A DNA stretch of 64,000 nucleotides from the NCBI RefSeq assembly GCF_006120725.1, contig NZ_SWMU01000002.1:543858-607857 (forward strand), read 5' to 3'. Origin of the DNA: Mesohalobacter halotolerans (lineage in GTDB: Bacteria; Bacteroidota; Bacteroidia; Flavobacteriales; Flavobacteriaceae). Both the position numbers and the translations under genes were made by a program. The notes beneath the pieces are model-generated. The model did not search any database, was not told where the DNA came from, and saw only the letters and a list, made by a program, of their open reading frames with translations. Below are positions 57,017 through 64,000 of this stretch, one piece after another (positions within the stretch are counted from its first letter, which is position 1; every line of letters starts with the position of its first letter).

Positions 57017-57526
57017 ATGTCTGAAACCCTATCATGTCCGGCTTGTAAATCCAATGGTCAAACGGATATAAAAGGCTGTTCATCTTGTGGTTATTCCTTT
57101 GAGGCCACATCTGAGGAACAATCAAAGTTTATTGGTCAACTTATCCTTAAAAAATCAACACTCAAAGAAGCTAAAACGAAACTTAAAAGAGCACGTATTG
57201 CCTTATGGATAATCGGTGGTTATTTTGTACTTAGTGGTGTGTATTTTATGTTAACTTTTGAAGCATTTTCACCATTATATTTTGTACCGCCTATGATTTT
57301 TGGGTTATTATTTATAGGGTTTGGATTTTTAACCTTTAAATCACCCATAATCTCTATTGTTATTTCTTTGATATTAATCATTTCATATTGGGGTTTTAAT
57401 GCTGTGATAGACATTAATGCAATAATAAGAGGCCTATTATTTAAAATTGTTATTTTAATGGTAATGATTCATGCTTTAATGAGTACTATACAAGCCAAAT
57501 CCATACAAAAAAAAGTAAATATTTAA
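57017..57526 (+). CDS. Zinc-ribbon membrane protein
   Basis: 169 residues. The N-terminus has a four-Cys zinc ribbon (C-P-A-C, then C-S-S-C-G-Y), then a basic helix (K-S-T-L-K-E-A-K-T-K-L-K-R-A-R), and about four membrane segments from residue 60 on. It is not recognised as a named family. The domain order, a soluble zinc ribbon before a membrane bundle, suggests an inner-membrane protein with the ribbon in the cytoplasm. It is read divergently from mnmE. Confidence 0.65.
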   Translation: MSETLSCPACKSNGQTDIKGCSSCGYSFEATSEEQSKFIGQLILKKSTLKEAKTKLKRARIALWIIGGYFVLSGVYFMLTFEAFSPLYFVPPMIFGLLFIGFGFLTFKSPIISIVISLILIISYWGFNAVIDINAIIRGLLFKIVILMVMIHALMSTIQAKSIQKKVNI

Positions 57527-57591
57527 ATAAAACGATATAAATATTGTAACAAATATTAAATCTTTTAGTCTTATAAGTAAATCTATTATTT

Positions 57592-57948
57592 ATGGAAGTC
57601 ATCAATAAAAATAAACGTGAAGACAACCAATTGTTAGTAATTACTCACCTAAGTCAACTCTTAACAGTCATGACTGGCTTTGGAGGTTTAATCGTTCCTT
57701 TAATTATTTGGGCTACACAAAAAAATGAGATTAATGATTTGGATGAACACGGTAAAGCTATCATTAATTTTCAAATCAGTTTAATCATTTTAGCTATCAT
57801 TTGCGTGCCTTTGATATTTATTATTGTCGGTATAGTAGGATTAATCATTTTAGGTATTTTAGGTCTAGTCATGCCTATTGTTAACGCTGTAAATGCTTCC
57901 AATAAAGCGCCAATCCACTACCCTTTTACTTTTAAATTTTTGAAGTAA
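57592..57948 (+). CDS. DUF4870 membrane protein
   Basis: 118 residues with three hydrophobic segments. The pattern H-L-S-Q-L-L-T-V-M-T-G-F-G-G-L-I-V-P and the D-E-H-G-K-A-I-I-N-F-Q-I-S loop is characteristic of DUF4870, small membrane proteins of unknown function. It lies 65 bp after the zinc-ribbon membrane gene and may be co-transcribed. It is convergent with the rhomboid gene, the two ends being 8 bp apart. Confidence 0.85.
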   Translation: MEVINKNKREDNQLLVITHLSQLLTVMTGFGGLIVPLIIWATQKNEINDLDEHGKAIINFQISLIILAIICVPLIFIIVGIVGLIILGILGLVMPIVNAVNASNKAPIHYPFTFKFLK

Positions 57949-57956
57949 TTTCTTAT

Positions 57957-58604
57957 TTAAAGTTTTCCTAGCTTTTTCAAAACAAAAAGCAACACTATTG
58001 GAATTGTGAGCAAGACTACCATCAAAAAATGTTCCCTCAAAACCCAAGGAGATAATATAATAGTAATAAAAAAACCACCCATAGCACCACCAAAGTGCGC
58101 ATCATGACCAATGTTATCCTGACCGCGTTTCATCGCCCATATCGAATACAGCAAGTATCCGATACCAAACACATAAGCCGGTAAAGGAATAAAAAAGAAT
58201 AACCCTAACATCATATCCGGTCGTAATAAGATAGAGGCATACAACACCCCAACTACTGCACCACTTGCCCCAACTGCAGTATATTGAGGGTCATCTTTAT
58301 GAAAATAAAGCGACAGTAAATTTCCCAAAAGCAAACTTCCTACGTATACGCCAATAAATCCACTCACACCCAGAAAGGCAATTACAGAATTAGCAAAAAA
58401 ATACAAGGTTAACATATTGACAAACAAGTGAGTCGGATTAACATGTAGAAACGCTGAAGTCAGCACACGTAGTCGCTCACCCTGATGTATTGGCCCTATT
58501 TTAAAACTGTAACTATGAAAAAAAGAATGGTCATTAAACCCTTTGTATGACATTAGCACATTCGCGATAATAATGATGATGGTGACCAATGAAATTTCTT
58601 GCAT
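57957..58604 (-). CDS. Rhomboid-family intramembrane serine protease
   Basis: 215 residues from the ATG at 58604 (M-Q-E-I-S-L-V-T-I-I-I-I). The open frame starts 18 codons earlier, at 58658, but a promoter-like TATATTTG lies in that part, so the later start is preferred. Motifs: H-V-N-P-T-H-L-F-V-N-M, catalytic Ser in V-G-A-S-G-A-V-V-G-V, and the catalytic His in A-H-F-G-G-A-M-G-G. It cleaves membrane-spanning segments of other proteins within the inner membrane. Its substrates are unknown. Confidence 0.88.
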   Translation of the reverse strand: MQEISLVTIIIIIANVLMSYKGFNDHSFFHSYSFKIGPIHQGERLRVLTSAFLHVNPTHLFVNMLTLYFFANSVIAFLGVSGFIGVYVGSLLLGNLLSLYFHKDDPQYTAVGASGAVVGVLYASILLRPDMMLGLFFFIPLPAYVFGIGYLLYSIWAMKRGQDNIGHDAHFGGAMGGFFITIILSPWVLREHFLMVVLLTIPIVLLFVLKKLGKL

Positions 58605-58832
58605 ATTCCTAAAACTTGTGAGTGCCAAATATACATATCTTTGTAGCAAAATAAACACTTGACTAAAGTCATTTACATTTTTATTTATATTGTTTTTAAA
58701 GGAATTTCACTATTGCCTTACAGTGTAATTTATGTTTTATCTGATCTGCTTTATCTCTTCATTCATTATCTGATTGGTTATCGTAAATCTGTGGTATTTT
58801 CAATGCTTTAATTTAAACAATGATGCACTATA

Positions 58833-60215
58833 CTATTTATTCCCCTTCACCAGATACCAATCTACCCAGGCCTTCATTTGCTCTATGGAGTTGGGTCTTA
58901 AGAGTATTTCCCTTTCATTATCCAATAGATACATCGTTGGGGTTGAAAACACATAGTAATCACTAACAATTTGCCCATCCCATTTTTTATAATCTGTAGT
59001 ACTTATAAATGGAAAGTCTTTTGTAAAACTCTTGTAATCTGTTTCATTTTCATCTAAAGAAACTAACACCAATTCAACACCTTCCTGTCTCCAGCTGTTA
59101 TAATATTGAGCTAGCTCAGGGATTTCTTCCTGACACTTAGAACACCAACTGGCGCCGAAAACTACAAGCGTATAAGGACTTTGCAAGTCACTTAACTTTT
59201 CAATCGATTGATTAGGAAATATCGTATTTTTAGTAAACCTGATATCCGGAGCTGTTTTCCCTTTTTTCATGGCGCGGTAGCTCTCCAACTGTTTGGCTAA
59301 ATCACTATTTAAGGTACAACTGGTTTCATTTAAGGCTTTAAGGGCTAAATATTCTGAGGCTTCAAATAGACTGTGTTTTTCTAGTAAATCAAACAAATGG
59401 TTAGTCACGATGTTGAGTTTCTCTTCATCAAAGACTAACTTCTCAAACATGGCATCTATGGAGACTTTCATAGACTCAAACACCTGGTCTAAAGGCTGGC
59501 CACTATTCTCTAACAACCAAAAGTGATTGTCTATCGCGTCTTTAAACAGACCGCTCTTATATAAGCGTTTATCAGTATAATCAAGGGCTCTAAAAGCCGC
59601 TATAGTCTCCGGTATTTCTTTAGGTCTGTACTGGGCAATGGTTGAAACATTGCTCACTAGTTTACGTGTAGGTAAAAACCAGCGGACGTAACTGTCCTCA
59701 GGTAAAGATGCTATAAAATTATCGTCTTTGGCTTTCAGGTGTTGTTGCTCTTCTCGTATGGCTTGTTTTGCTTTGGTATGGGTTTTAAATTCTTCATTTG
59801 CCAGATACATTTTTTCTAAATACGCCCAAGCAGTTAATGCTTGTTCTCGTTTAGGTTGCTCCTCAGCGTACTGCTCAAACCATTTATTCTCTTGGCCTTT
59901 TATTATTTTGATCGTTTCGGGTTGGCTTAAAGCTTCCCCCATAATTTCAATGTCTTCGCCACTTAAAATCACAAAAAGTGGTTTTTCATCTGCTGACATT
60001 ACGTAGCCAACGCCATGATCTGTTTTTGAATAGCTGAGATTAAAATTTCCATTTTCATCGATGTTGGAAGATGAAATAAGATAGGTTTTAAGACCGTTAA
60101 AGCCTTCGAGTTTAATTGACTGTTTGGCTAGCAAGGAAAGGTTTCCGCTTACTGTTTGGCTAAATCCCCAAACGGGGTATAACAGTAAAATTAAGATATA
60201 ACTAAATTTATTCAT
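58833..60215 (-). CDS. TlpA-like thioredoxin-domain protein, exported
   Basis: 460 residues: signal peptide (W-G-F-S-Q), an N-terminal beta domain (DUF4369-like, residues 20-120), a helical middle, and a C-terminal thioredoxin fold from about 320. The active site is W-C-S-K-C. It probably keeps periplasmic thiols reduced or takes part in cytochrome maturation or oxidative-damage repair. The K-W-D-G-Q and F-S-T-P-T-M-Y-L-L-D (cis-Pro) elements complete the fold. It is 21 bp upstream of the end of the ATPase gene, on the same strand. Confidence 0.85.
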   Translation of the reverse strand: MNKFSYILILLLYPVWGFSQTVSGNLSLLAKQSIKLEGFNGLKTYLISSSNIDENGNFNLSYSKTDHGVGYVMSADEKPLFVILSGEDIEIMGEALSQPETIKIIKGQENKWFEQYAEEQPKREQALTAWAYLEKMYLANEEFKTHTKAKQAIREEQQHLKAKDDNFIASLPEDSYVRWFLPTRKLVSNVSTIAQYRPKEIPETIAAFRALDYTDKRLYKSGLFKDAIDNHFWLLENSGQPLDQVFESMKVSIDAMFEKLVFDEEKLNIVTNHLFDLLEKHSLFEASEYLALKALNETSCTLNSDLAKQLESYRAMKKGKTAPDIRFTKNTIFPNQSIEKLSDLQSPYTLVVFGASWCSKCQEEIPELAQYYNSWRQEGVELVLVSLDENETDYKSFTKDFPFISTTDYKKWDGQIVSDYYVFSTPTMYLLDNEREILLRPNSIEQMKAWVDWYLVKGNK

Positions 60216-60236
60216 AACTCTCTTTTTTCAATTTGA

Positions 60237-61394
60237 TTACATTCTATTTAATTGCTTAAATCCAAGTACAGTCCCATTTGTTCTTTTTTGATATTCATGA
60301 CCGCCATAAACTAAAAAAGGAATCACTGAAGACTTAACTTTTGAAAATTGCTTTAGATTTTTAAAAAAATCGGTGTGTATTGTTTTAGAAGATTTAATTT
60401 CAACAGCCTGTAATTTAGTGCCATCTTCAATCAATAAATCTACTTCGTTGCCTGAAGAATCTCGCCAAAAATAATAGCTTTCATGGGTTTTGTAATTAAA
60501 AGTGCTCTTTACTTTCTCTAAAATGATGAAATTTTCAAAGAGCTGTCCTTTTGCAAAATGAACCTTGACATCTTCTGCCGATCGAATCCCTAATAAATAG
60601 GCTAGTAAACCGGTGTCGTAAAAATAAACTTTCGGAGTTTTAACAATGCGTTTGTTGAAGTTTGTATGATAGGGAGATAGGCGAAAGGCTATAAACGAAG
60701 CTTCTAAGAGCGACATCCATGAATTGATGGTTTTATTGTCTAATCCCAGTTCATTACCTAAGCTACTTTGGTTGAAAAGCTGTCCTATTCTCCCTGCTAA
60801 AAGTTTTATGAATTTCTGAAATAAATCAAGGTTCATAATATTTTTAAGCATTCTTACATCGCGTTCGATGTAGGTATTCAAGTAATTTCCATAATATTCA
60901 ACGGGATCAATATCATTTATCCACTTGCGTGGATACGCACCATTAACCACATAATCTTCCCAATTATCACAATTGTAATGGCCCTGTTTGAGTTCTGTAA
61001 GCGACAAAGGCAAAAGGTGAAAAAGCGATATTCTACCTGCGAGCGATTGAGAAATATGCTGAGACAATGAAAAGTGCTGTGAACCTGTAATTAAGTACTC
61101 TCCATTAATTTGGCGCTGGTCTGTATATACTTGTAAATAGGAAAACAGTTCGGGCACATATTGAATTTCATCAATAATAACACCATTTTTATATGTTTCT
61201 AGAAATCCTTTTGGATCATTTTTAGCAAAACTTCGTAAAGAAATATCCTCTAAATTTACATAAGTATATGTAGGTTTTAGCATTTGGCAAAGGGTTGTTT
61301 TCCCCGATTGTCTAGGACCCATAATACCGATAATAGGAAACTTTTGTAGAGCTTCGAGTATCTTTGGAGCAATATGACGTTGAAGTTGATTCAT
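60237..61394 (-). CDS. DUF4143/AAA_14 ATPase
   Basis: 385 residues. The N-terminal AAA_14 domain has the Walker A motif G-P-R-Q-S-G-K-T-T-L and Walker B I-I-D-E-I-Q-Y. The C-terminal DUF4143 domain has W-R-D-S-S-G-N-E-V-D-L-L-I-E and A-V-E-I-K-S-S-K-T, a PD-(D/E)XK-like nuclease core. These proteins are common in Bacteroidota, often several per genome; their role is unknown, possibly in defence or as toxin-like elements. A perfect palindrome lies 10 bp upstream of the start. Confidence 0.87.
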   Translation of the reverse strand: MNQLQRHIAPKILEALQKFPIIGIMGPRQSGKTTLCQMLKPTYTYVNLEDISLRSFAKNDPKGFLETYKNGVIIDEIQYVPELFSYLQVYTDQRQINGEYLITGSQHFSLSQHISQSLAGRISLFHLLPLSLTELKQGHYNCDNWEDYVVNGAYPRKWINDIDPVEYYGNYLNTYIERDVRMLKNIMNLDLFQKFIKLLAGRIGQLFNQSSLGNELGLDNKTINSWMSLLEASFIAFRLSPYHTNFNKRIVKTPKVYFYDTGLLAYLLGIRSAEDVKVHFAKGQLFENFIILEKVKSTFNYKTHESYYFWRDSSGNEVDLLIEDGTKLQAVEIKSSKTIHTDFFKNLKQFSKVKSSVIPFLVYGGHEYQKRTNGTVLGFKQLNRM

Positions 61395-61403
61395 TTTGTA
61401 AAA

Positions 61404-61422
61404 TTAGGAATTTAATTCCTAA
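61404..61422. promoter_or_regulatory. Palindromic operator candidate upstream of the ATPase
   Basis: TTAGGAATTTAATTCCTAA is a perfect inverted repeat (9 + 1 + 9) ending 10 bp before the ATPase ATG. It also overlaps the last codons of the truncated MSL-like ORF. It is well suited to bind a dimeric protein, perhaps the ATPase itself or a regulator. Such sequences recur upstream of related genes as far as I remember. Confidence 0.5.
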
Positions 61423-61667
61423 ATAACAAAAAAGACTTGAAAACTGAACGTTTTAAACTTCACTTTATCAACCTCGCTTGTAGGAAAACCTATACTATAA
61501 ACTTTTGATACAGTTGCTTTAACGTACTTAGAACTCACCTTATATTCCTTTACTTTCTGCAAAAATAGCATAGCATCTTCATTGTAGCACTTATAAAATA
61601 AGCCTTCTTTGTAGAGTGTAAATAGAGTGCTGTTTGCACTTTGGGTTACTTTTTCTGCTATTGTCAT
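61419..61667 (-). CDS. Truncated MutS-like (MSL) DGR accessory ORF
   Basis: 82 residues: M-T-I-A-E-K-V-T-Q-S-A-N-S-T-L-F-T-L-Y-K, then F-Y-K-C-Y-N-E-D-A-M-L-F and the V-Y-S-I-G-F-P-T-S-E-V end of the recognisable part. It resembles the N-terminus of small MutS-like proteins that accompany diversity-generating retroelements in Bacteroidota (from memory, usually about 170 residues or more). After S-E-V the sequence turns into an unrelated F/V/I-rich tail and stops, so the gene is cut short. It follows the variable-protein gene on the same strand; the reverse transcriptase that would normally follow is missing. Confidence 0.6.
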   Translation of the reverse strand: MTIAEKVTQSANSTLFTLYKEGLFYKCYNEDAMLFLQKVKEYKVSSKYVKATVSKVYSIGFPTSEVDKVKFKTFSFQVFFVI

Positions 61668-61679
61668 ATCACTATTCTG

Positions 61680-61727
61680 AAAAAAAAAAACCGCTTACTT
61701 CGACAATGCTCAGCACAAGTCGCGGTT
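61680..61727 (-). terminator. Terminator after the variable surface-protein gene
   Basis: On the minus strand, AACCGCGACTT...AAGTAAGCGGTT forms a GC-rich stem followed by eleven T's (61680-61690 on the plus strand are A's). It lies downstream of the variable gene and just upstream of the MSL-like ORF. Confidence 0.65.
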
Positions 61728-61858
61728 ATAAAATCCTGCCATCCGCTGAAAAAGCGGAATGGCAGGATAAAGTGTCACACTTCGGCTATCGCTCAGTGTA
61801 AAAATCAATCAAATCGCTCCGCTAATCACTCTTCGACTCCGCTAAAGCTTCGCTCAGG
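61698..61858. repeat. Three short CTTCG...GCTCAG-type repeats around a hairpin
   Basis: Related elements are at 61698-61723, 61772-61800 and 61832-61858. All contain T-T-C-G followed by a few bases and GCTCAG or CGCTCAG. Between the first two lies a hairpin: ATCCTGCCATCCGC (61733-61746) pairs with 61754-61768 with one bulge. Such motifs are frequent intergenic repeats in flavobacteria. Here they sit right behind the variable gene. Confidence 0.6.
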
Positions 61859-61859
61859 G

Positions 61860-64000
61860 TTAATCCTTGAGGCAACGCACAGAGAAGCCGTCCGCTCGGT
61901 AGAAGTTATCCATGCCGGCAACGCTGAAGAAGTAGAGGCCGCGTGGATTGGCGCTGATAACCGTACTGCTCCAATAGTCGCCGGAGGTACCAACACCGTA
62001 GAGCAAAGCATTGTTTTTGCGGCGGTAGCCCGCCATGGGCAATTTAAGCGGGGAGGCAAAGGCTCCTGCGCTGTTGTTGCTACTCCAACTCTCGCGTTCA
62101 GCATCCAATTCTGCTTCGGTTGGCAAACGATAGCCACTTGGGCATGGATTGTTCACCCCATTTACGCCCTGCCACAAATTATCGTTTTGTGGGCTGCGCC
62201 AGTCAAATTGATTACTGCCATTGGTAATAAAATCTCCATGACCTGGCTGGTCAGAGCTGCTCAGGGTAGAAGTAGTTCCAGAGTCTCTACATTGATGTCC
62301 ATCAGCGCCTCTTCCCCATTGGTATAGATCACCGTAAGCAGCGGCATCGGTACTGCTGGTTGCCACCTGGCTCGCGCCAAGGTTCCTGTCCATCCAGATT
62401 TGACCTGTGACGGGATTGAAAACATCAACCACTTCAGTAGGATTATTTGAGTCGCAGTGTACCGTTCCTTCTGGATAAGAACCAATAGTTTGGTTCTGAA
62501 TTTTTGCAACGATTGCATCAACTTCTGCCTTGGTATACATTAGTTGCTCAGCATAAGACTTTGTAACAGCATCCTGATCATCAGTGGGGTCTGCCAGGTT
62601 TTTTAATTGGTTCGTCCCCATATTAACATTGTCTGTGGCGTCTGCAAACCCGCTTAAAGGTATGTTATTTTTGTCTAGCTTAGCGTCTGTGACGCTTGCG
62701 TCTTGTATCTTACTTGTATTAATGGCATCATTGCTTATAGTTAAAGCGCCGTCATTGGCTAATGTCGCATCACCAGACAATGAGACTGCTGTTGGTGCAT
62801 TTCCTGTATCGCCTACTAATATAGACCCAGATGTTAAGCTTTCAATGTTACCTGCCGGTCCTTGTGGTCCAGTGAGGTCTGTTGTGGTAAAACTACTGCC
62901 ATCACTAAAGTTTAAGGTAAAGGTTCCATCATTATTATCTGTTGTTGAAGTAATGCCTACACCATCTTCACCGTCTTGACCGTCAACGCCATCGTTGCCA
63001 GGATTACCTATCGGTCCTTGCGGTCCAGTTGGACCAGTTGCGCCTTGTGGTCCAGTGAGATCTGATGTAGTAAAAGTAGAGCCATCACTAAAGTTTAAGG
63101 TAAAGGTACCATCATTATTATCTGTGGTTGAAGTAATGCCTACGCCGTCTTGACCATCTTGACCAGTTGCTCCTTGTGGTCCAGTGAGGTCTGTTGTGGT
63201 AAAACTACTACCATCACTAAAGTTTAAAGTAAAAGTTCCATCACCATTATCTGTTGTTGAAGTAATGCCTACACCGTCTTGACCATCAGCTCCATCCTGG
63301 CCATCATTTCCTGGATTTCCCATCGGTCCTTGTGGTCCGGTAGGACCGGCTGGTCCAGTAGGTCCTTGTTCACCAGTTAGGTCAGCAGTGGTAAATGTAG
63401 AGCCATCACTAAAGTTTAAGGTAAAGGTACCATCACCATTATCTGTTGTTGAAGTAATGCCTACGCCGTCTTGACCATCTTGACCAGTTGCTCCTTGTGG
63501 TCCAGTGAGGTCTGTTGTGGTAAAACTACTACCATCACTAAAGTTTAAAGTAAAAGTTCCATCATTATTATCTGTGGTTGAAGTAATACCTACACCGTCT
63601 TCACCATCTTGGCCGTCAACACCATCGTTACCAGGAATACCAATTGGTCCTTGCGGTCCAGTTGGGCCGGTTGCTCCTTGTGGTCCAGTGAGGTCTGTTG
63701 TGGTAAAACTACTACCATCACTAAAGTTTAAGGTAAATGTACCATCATTATTATCTGTTGTTGAAGTAATGCCTACACCATCTTCACCATCTTGGCCGTC
63801 AACACCATCGTTACCAGGAATACCAATTGGTCCTTGCGGTCCAGTTGGGCCAGTTGGTCCTGTAGCGCCTTGCGGTCCAGTGAGGTCTGCTGTAGTAAAA
63901 GTAGAGCCATCACTAAAGTTTAAGGTAAATGTACCATCATTATTATCTGTTGTTGAAGTAATGCCTACACCATCTTCACCATCTTGGCCGTCAACACCAT
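61860..64000 (-). CDS. Collagen-like stalk protein with DGR-type variable C-terminal domain (5' end beyond the window)
   Basis: At least 713 codons open to the window edge; the start lies outside. An internal ATG at 63323 is not the real start. Order as read from the edge: seven copies of G-V-G-I-T-S-T-T-D-N-x-D-G-T-F-T-L-N-F-S-D-G-S, joined by collagen-like G-x-y stretches; a tail-fibre-like region (S-L-S-G-D-A-T-L-A-N-D-G-A-L-T-I); a short coiled segment (Y-T-K-A-E-V-D-A-I-V-A-K-I); and a Fib_succ_major/FGE-type C-lectin-like domain (W-M-D-R-N-L-G-A, P-C-P-S-G-Y-R-L-P-T-E-A-E-L, Y-W-S-S-T, S-V-R-C-L-K-D). The last 39 codons look diversified. It is probably a surface or tail-fibre-like binding protein. 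Confidence 0.82.
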   Translation of the reverse strand, partial: GVDGQDGEDGVGITSTTDNNDGTFTLNFSDGSTFTTADLTGPQGATGPTGPTGPQGPIGIPGNDGVDGQDGEDGVGITSTTDNNDGTFTLNFSDGSSFTTTDLTGPQGATGPTGPQGPIGIPGNDGVDGQDGEDGVGITSTTDNNDGTFTLNFSDGSSFTTTDLTGPQGATGQDGQDGVGITSTTDNGDGTFTLNFSDGSTFTTADLTGEQGPTGPAGPTGPQGPMGNPGNDGQDGADGQDGVGITSTTDNGDGTFTLNFSDGSSFTTTDLTGPQGATGQDGQDGVGITSTTDNNDGTFTLNFSDGSTFTTSDLTGPQGATGPTGPQGPIGNPGNDGVDGQDGEDGVGITSTTDNNDGTFTLNFSDGSSFTTTDLTGPQGPAGNIESLTSGSILVGDTGNAPTAVSLSGDATLANDGALTISNDAINTSKIQDASVTDAKLDKNNIPLSGFADATDNVNMGTNQLKNLADPTDDQDAVTKSYAEQLMYTKAEVDAIVAKIQNQTIGSYPEGTVHCDSNNPTEVVDVFNPVTGQIWMDRNLGASQVATSSTDAAAYGDLYQWGRGADGHQCRDSGTTSTLSSSDQPGHGDFITNGSNQFDWRSPQNDNLWQGVNGVNNPCPSGYRLPTEAELDAERESWSSNNSAGAFASPLKLPMAGYRRKNNALLYGVGTSGDYWSSTVISANPRGLYFFSVAGMDNFYRADGFSVRCLKD
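61863..61979 (-). other. Candidate DGR variable region (VR)
   Basis: The last 39 codons, from D-Y-W-S-S-T to the stop, fit the C-terminal VR of DGR target proteins. At sites where the related template-like sequence typically has Asn (AAC/AAT), the codons here are ATC, GCC, GGC, TAC, TTC, GTT, GAT and GAC, that is, changes at the first two codon positions only, as adenine mutagenesis would give. The region ends with GTGCGTTGCCTCAAG, GC-rich as expected of an initiation-of-homing end. The template is not in the window, so the comparison is with remembered homologues. Confidence 0.55.

Noticed and set aside
61641..62327. 228-codon frame on the plus strand opposite the variable domain
   Set aside because: Shadow of the GC-rich end of the variable gene; the protein has no plausible fold and the minus-strand frame is clearly real.
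62940..64000. Regularly spaced repeats resembling a CRISPR array
   Set aside because: Units are 132-192 bp, all multiples of three, open in one frame and encode a collagen-like protein.
1..64000. tRNA, rRNA or riboswitch genes
   Set aside because: No T-arm consensus, rRNA block or riboswitch core was recognised on reading both strands; a covariance-model search was not possible.

Overview
The window looks like the chromosome of a marine, AT-rich member of the Flavobacteriaceae (Bacteroidota). The evidence is a type IX secretion (T9SS) type A cargo tail and a gliding-type type B cargo tail, a PorP/SprF-like protein next to a giant SprB-like adhesin, many SusC-era style lipoproteins and TonB-dependent uptake, promoters resembling TAnnTTTG, and typical flavobacterial families (DUF3857, DUF3078, DUF4870, DUF4143 ATPase, IS982). 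No rRNA, tRNA or CRISPR array was recognised.

Layout. (1) 1-17.4 kb is an accessory region. Two small arrays of integron-like gene cassettes (about 0.1-2.0 kb and 15.6-17.4 kb) flank a surface-adhesin operon: a roughly 3,784-residue repeat adhesin followed by its PorP/SprF-like partner. A decayed IS982 copy sits directly upstream of the adhesin. The cassettes carry a PD-(D/E)XK-like endonuclease candidate, a broken unknown gene, a PIN-domain toxin with a 52-residue partner, and a small DUF6150-like repeat protein. Long imperfect palindromes of about 135 bp resembling attC sites lie between them. A 127-bp repeat, 126/127 identical, abuts the recombination core in both arrays. (2) 17.7-36.6 kb is mostly housekeeping: sterol desaturase-like enzyme, broken pyrophosphatase lipoprotein, RluF-like pseudouridine synthase, acyltransferase, two DUF3857 proteins, MazG-like hydrolase, AroA, PurM, DUF3078, PrfA, PyrF, FAD oxidoreductase and an OYE-type reductase. 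(3) 36.7-52.8 kb holds an amidase lipoprotein, an aldehyde dehydrogenase, an iron/heme-type TonB receptor with a frameshifted PepSY neighbour, a 1,045-residue BNR-repeat protein, a T9SS type A protein, a BCCT transporter and a nucleoside deaminase. (4) 52.8-54.2 kb is a gene graveyard. (5) 54.2-61.4 kb has a CHRD/cupredoxin lipoprotein, MnmE, small membrane proteins, a rhomboid protease, a TlpA-like thioredoxin and a DUF4143 ATPase. (6) 61.4-64 kb holds the 3' part of a collagen-like stalk protein whose C-terminal domain looks like the variable protein of a diversity-generating retroelement (DGR), followed by a truncated MutS-like (MSL) accessory ORF. No reverse transcriptase is visible in the window.

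Two systems deserve the closest look. One is the integrase-less cassette arrays with their shared 127-bp flank. The other is the collagen-stalk/DGR-type variable surface protein with its truncated accessory gene. There are also several recent gene-inactivating changes: an in-frame stop in the pyrophosphatase, a frameshift in the PepSY gene, a lost start in the methyltransferase, and a dead transposase. All family names come from memory and motif reading, not from searches.
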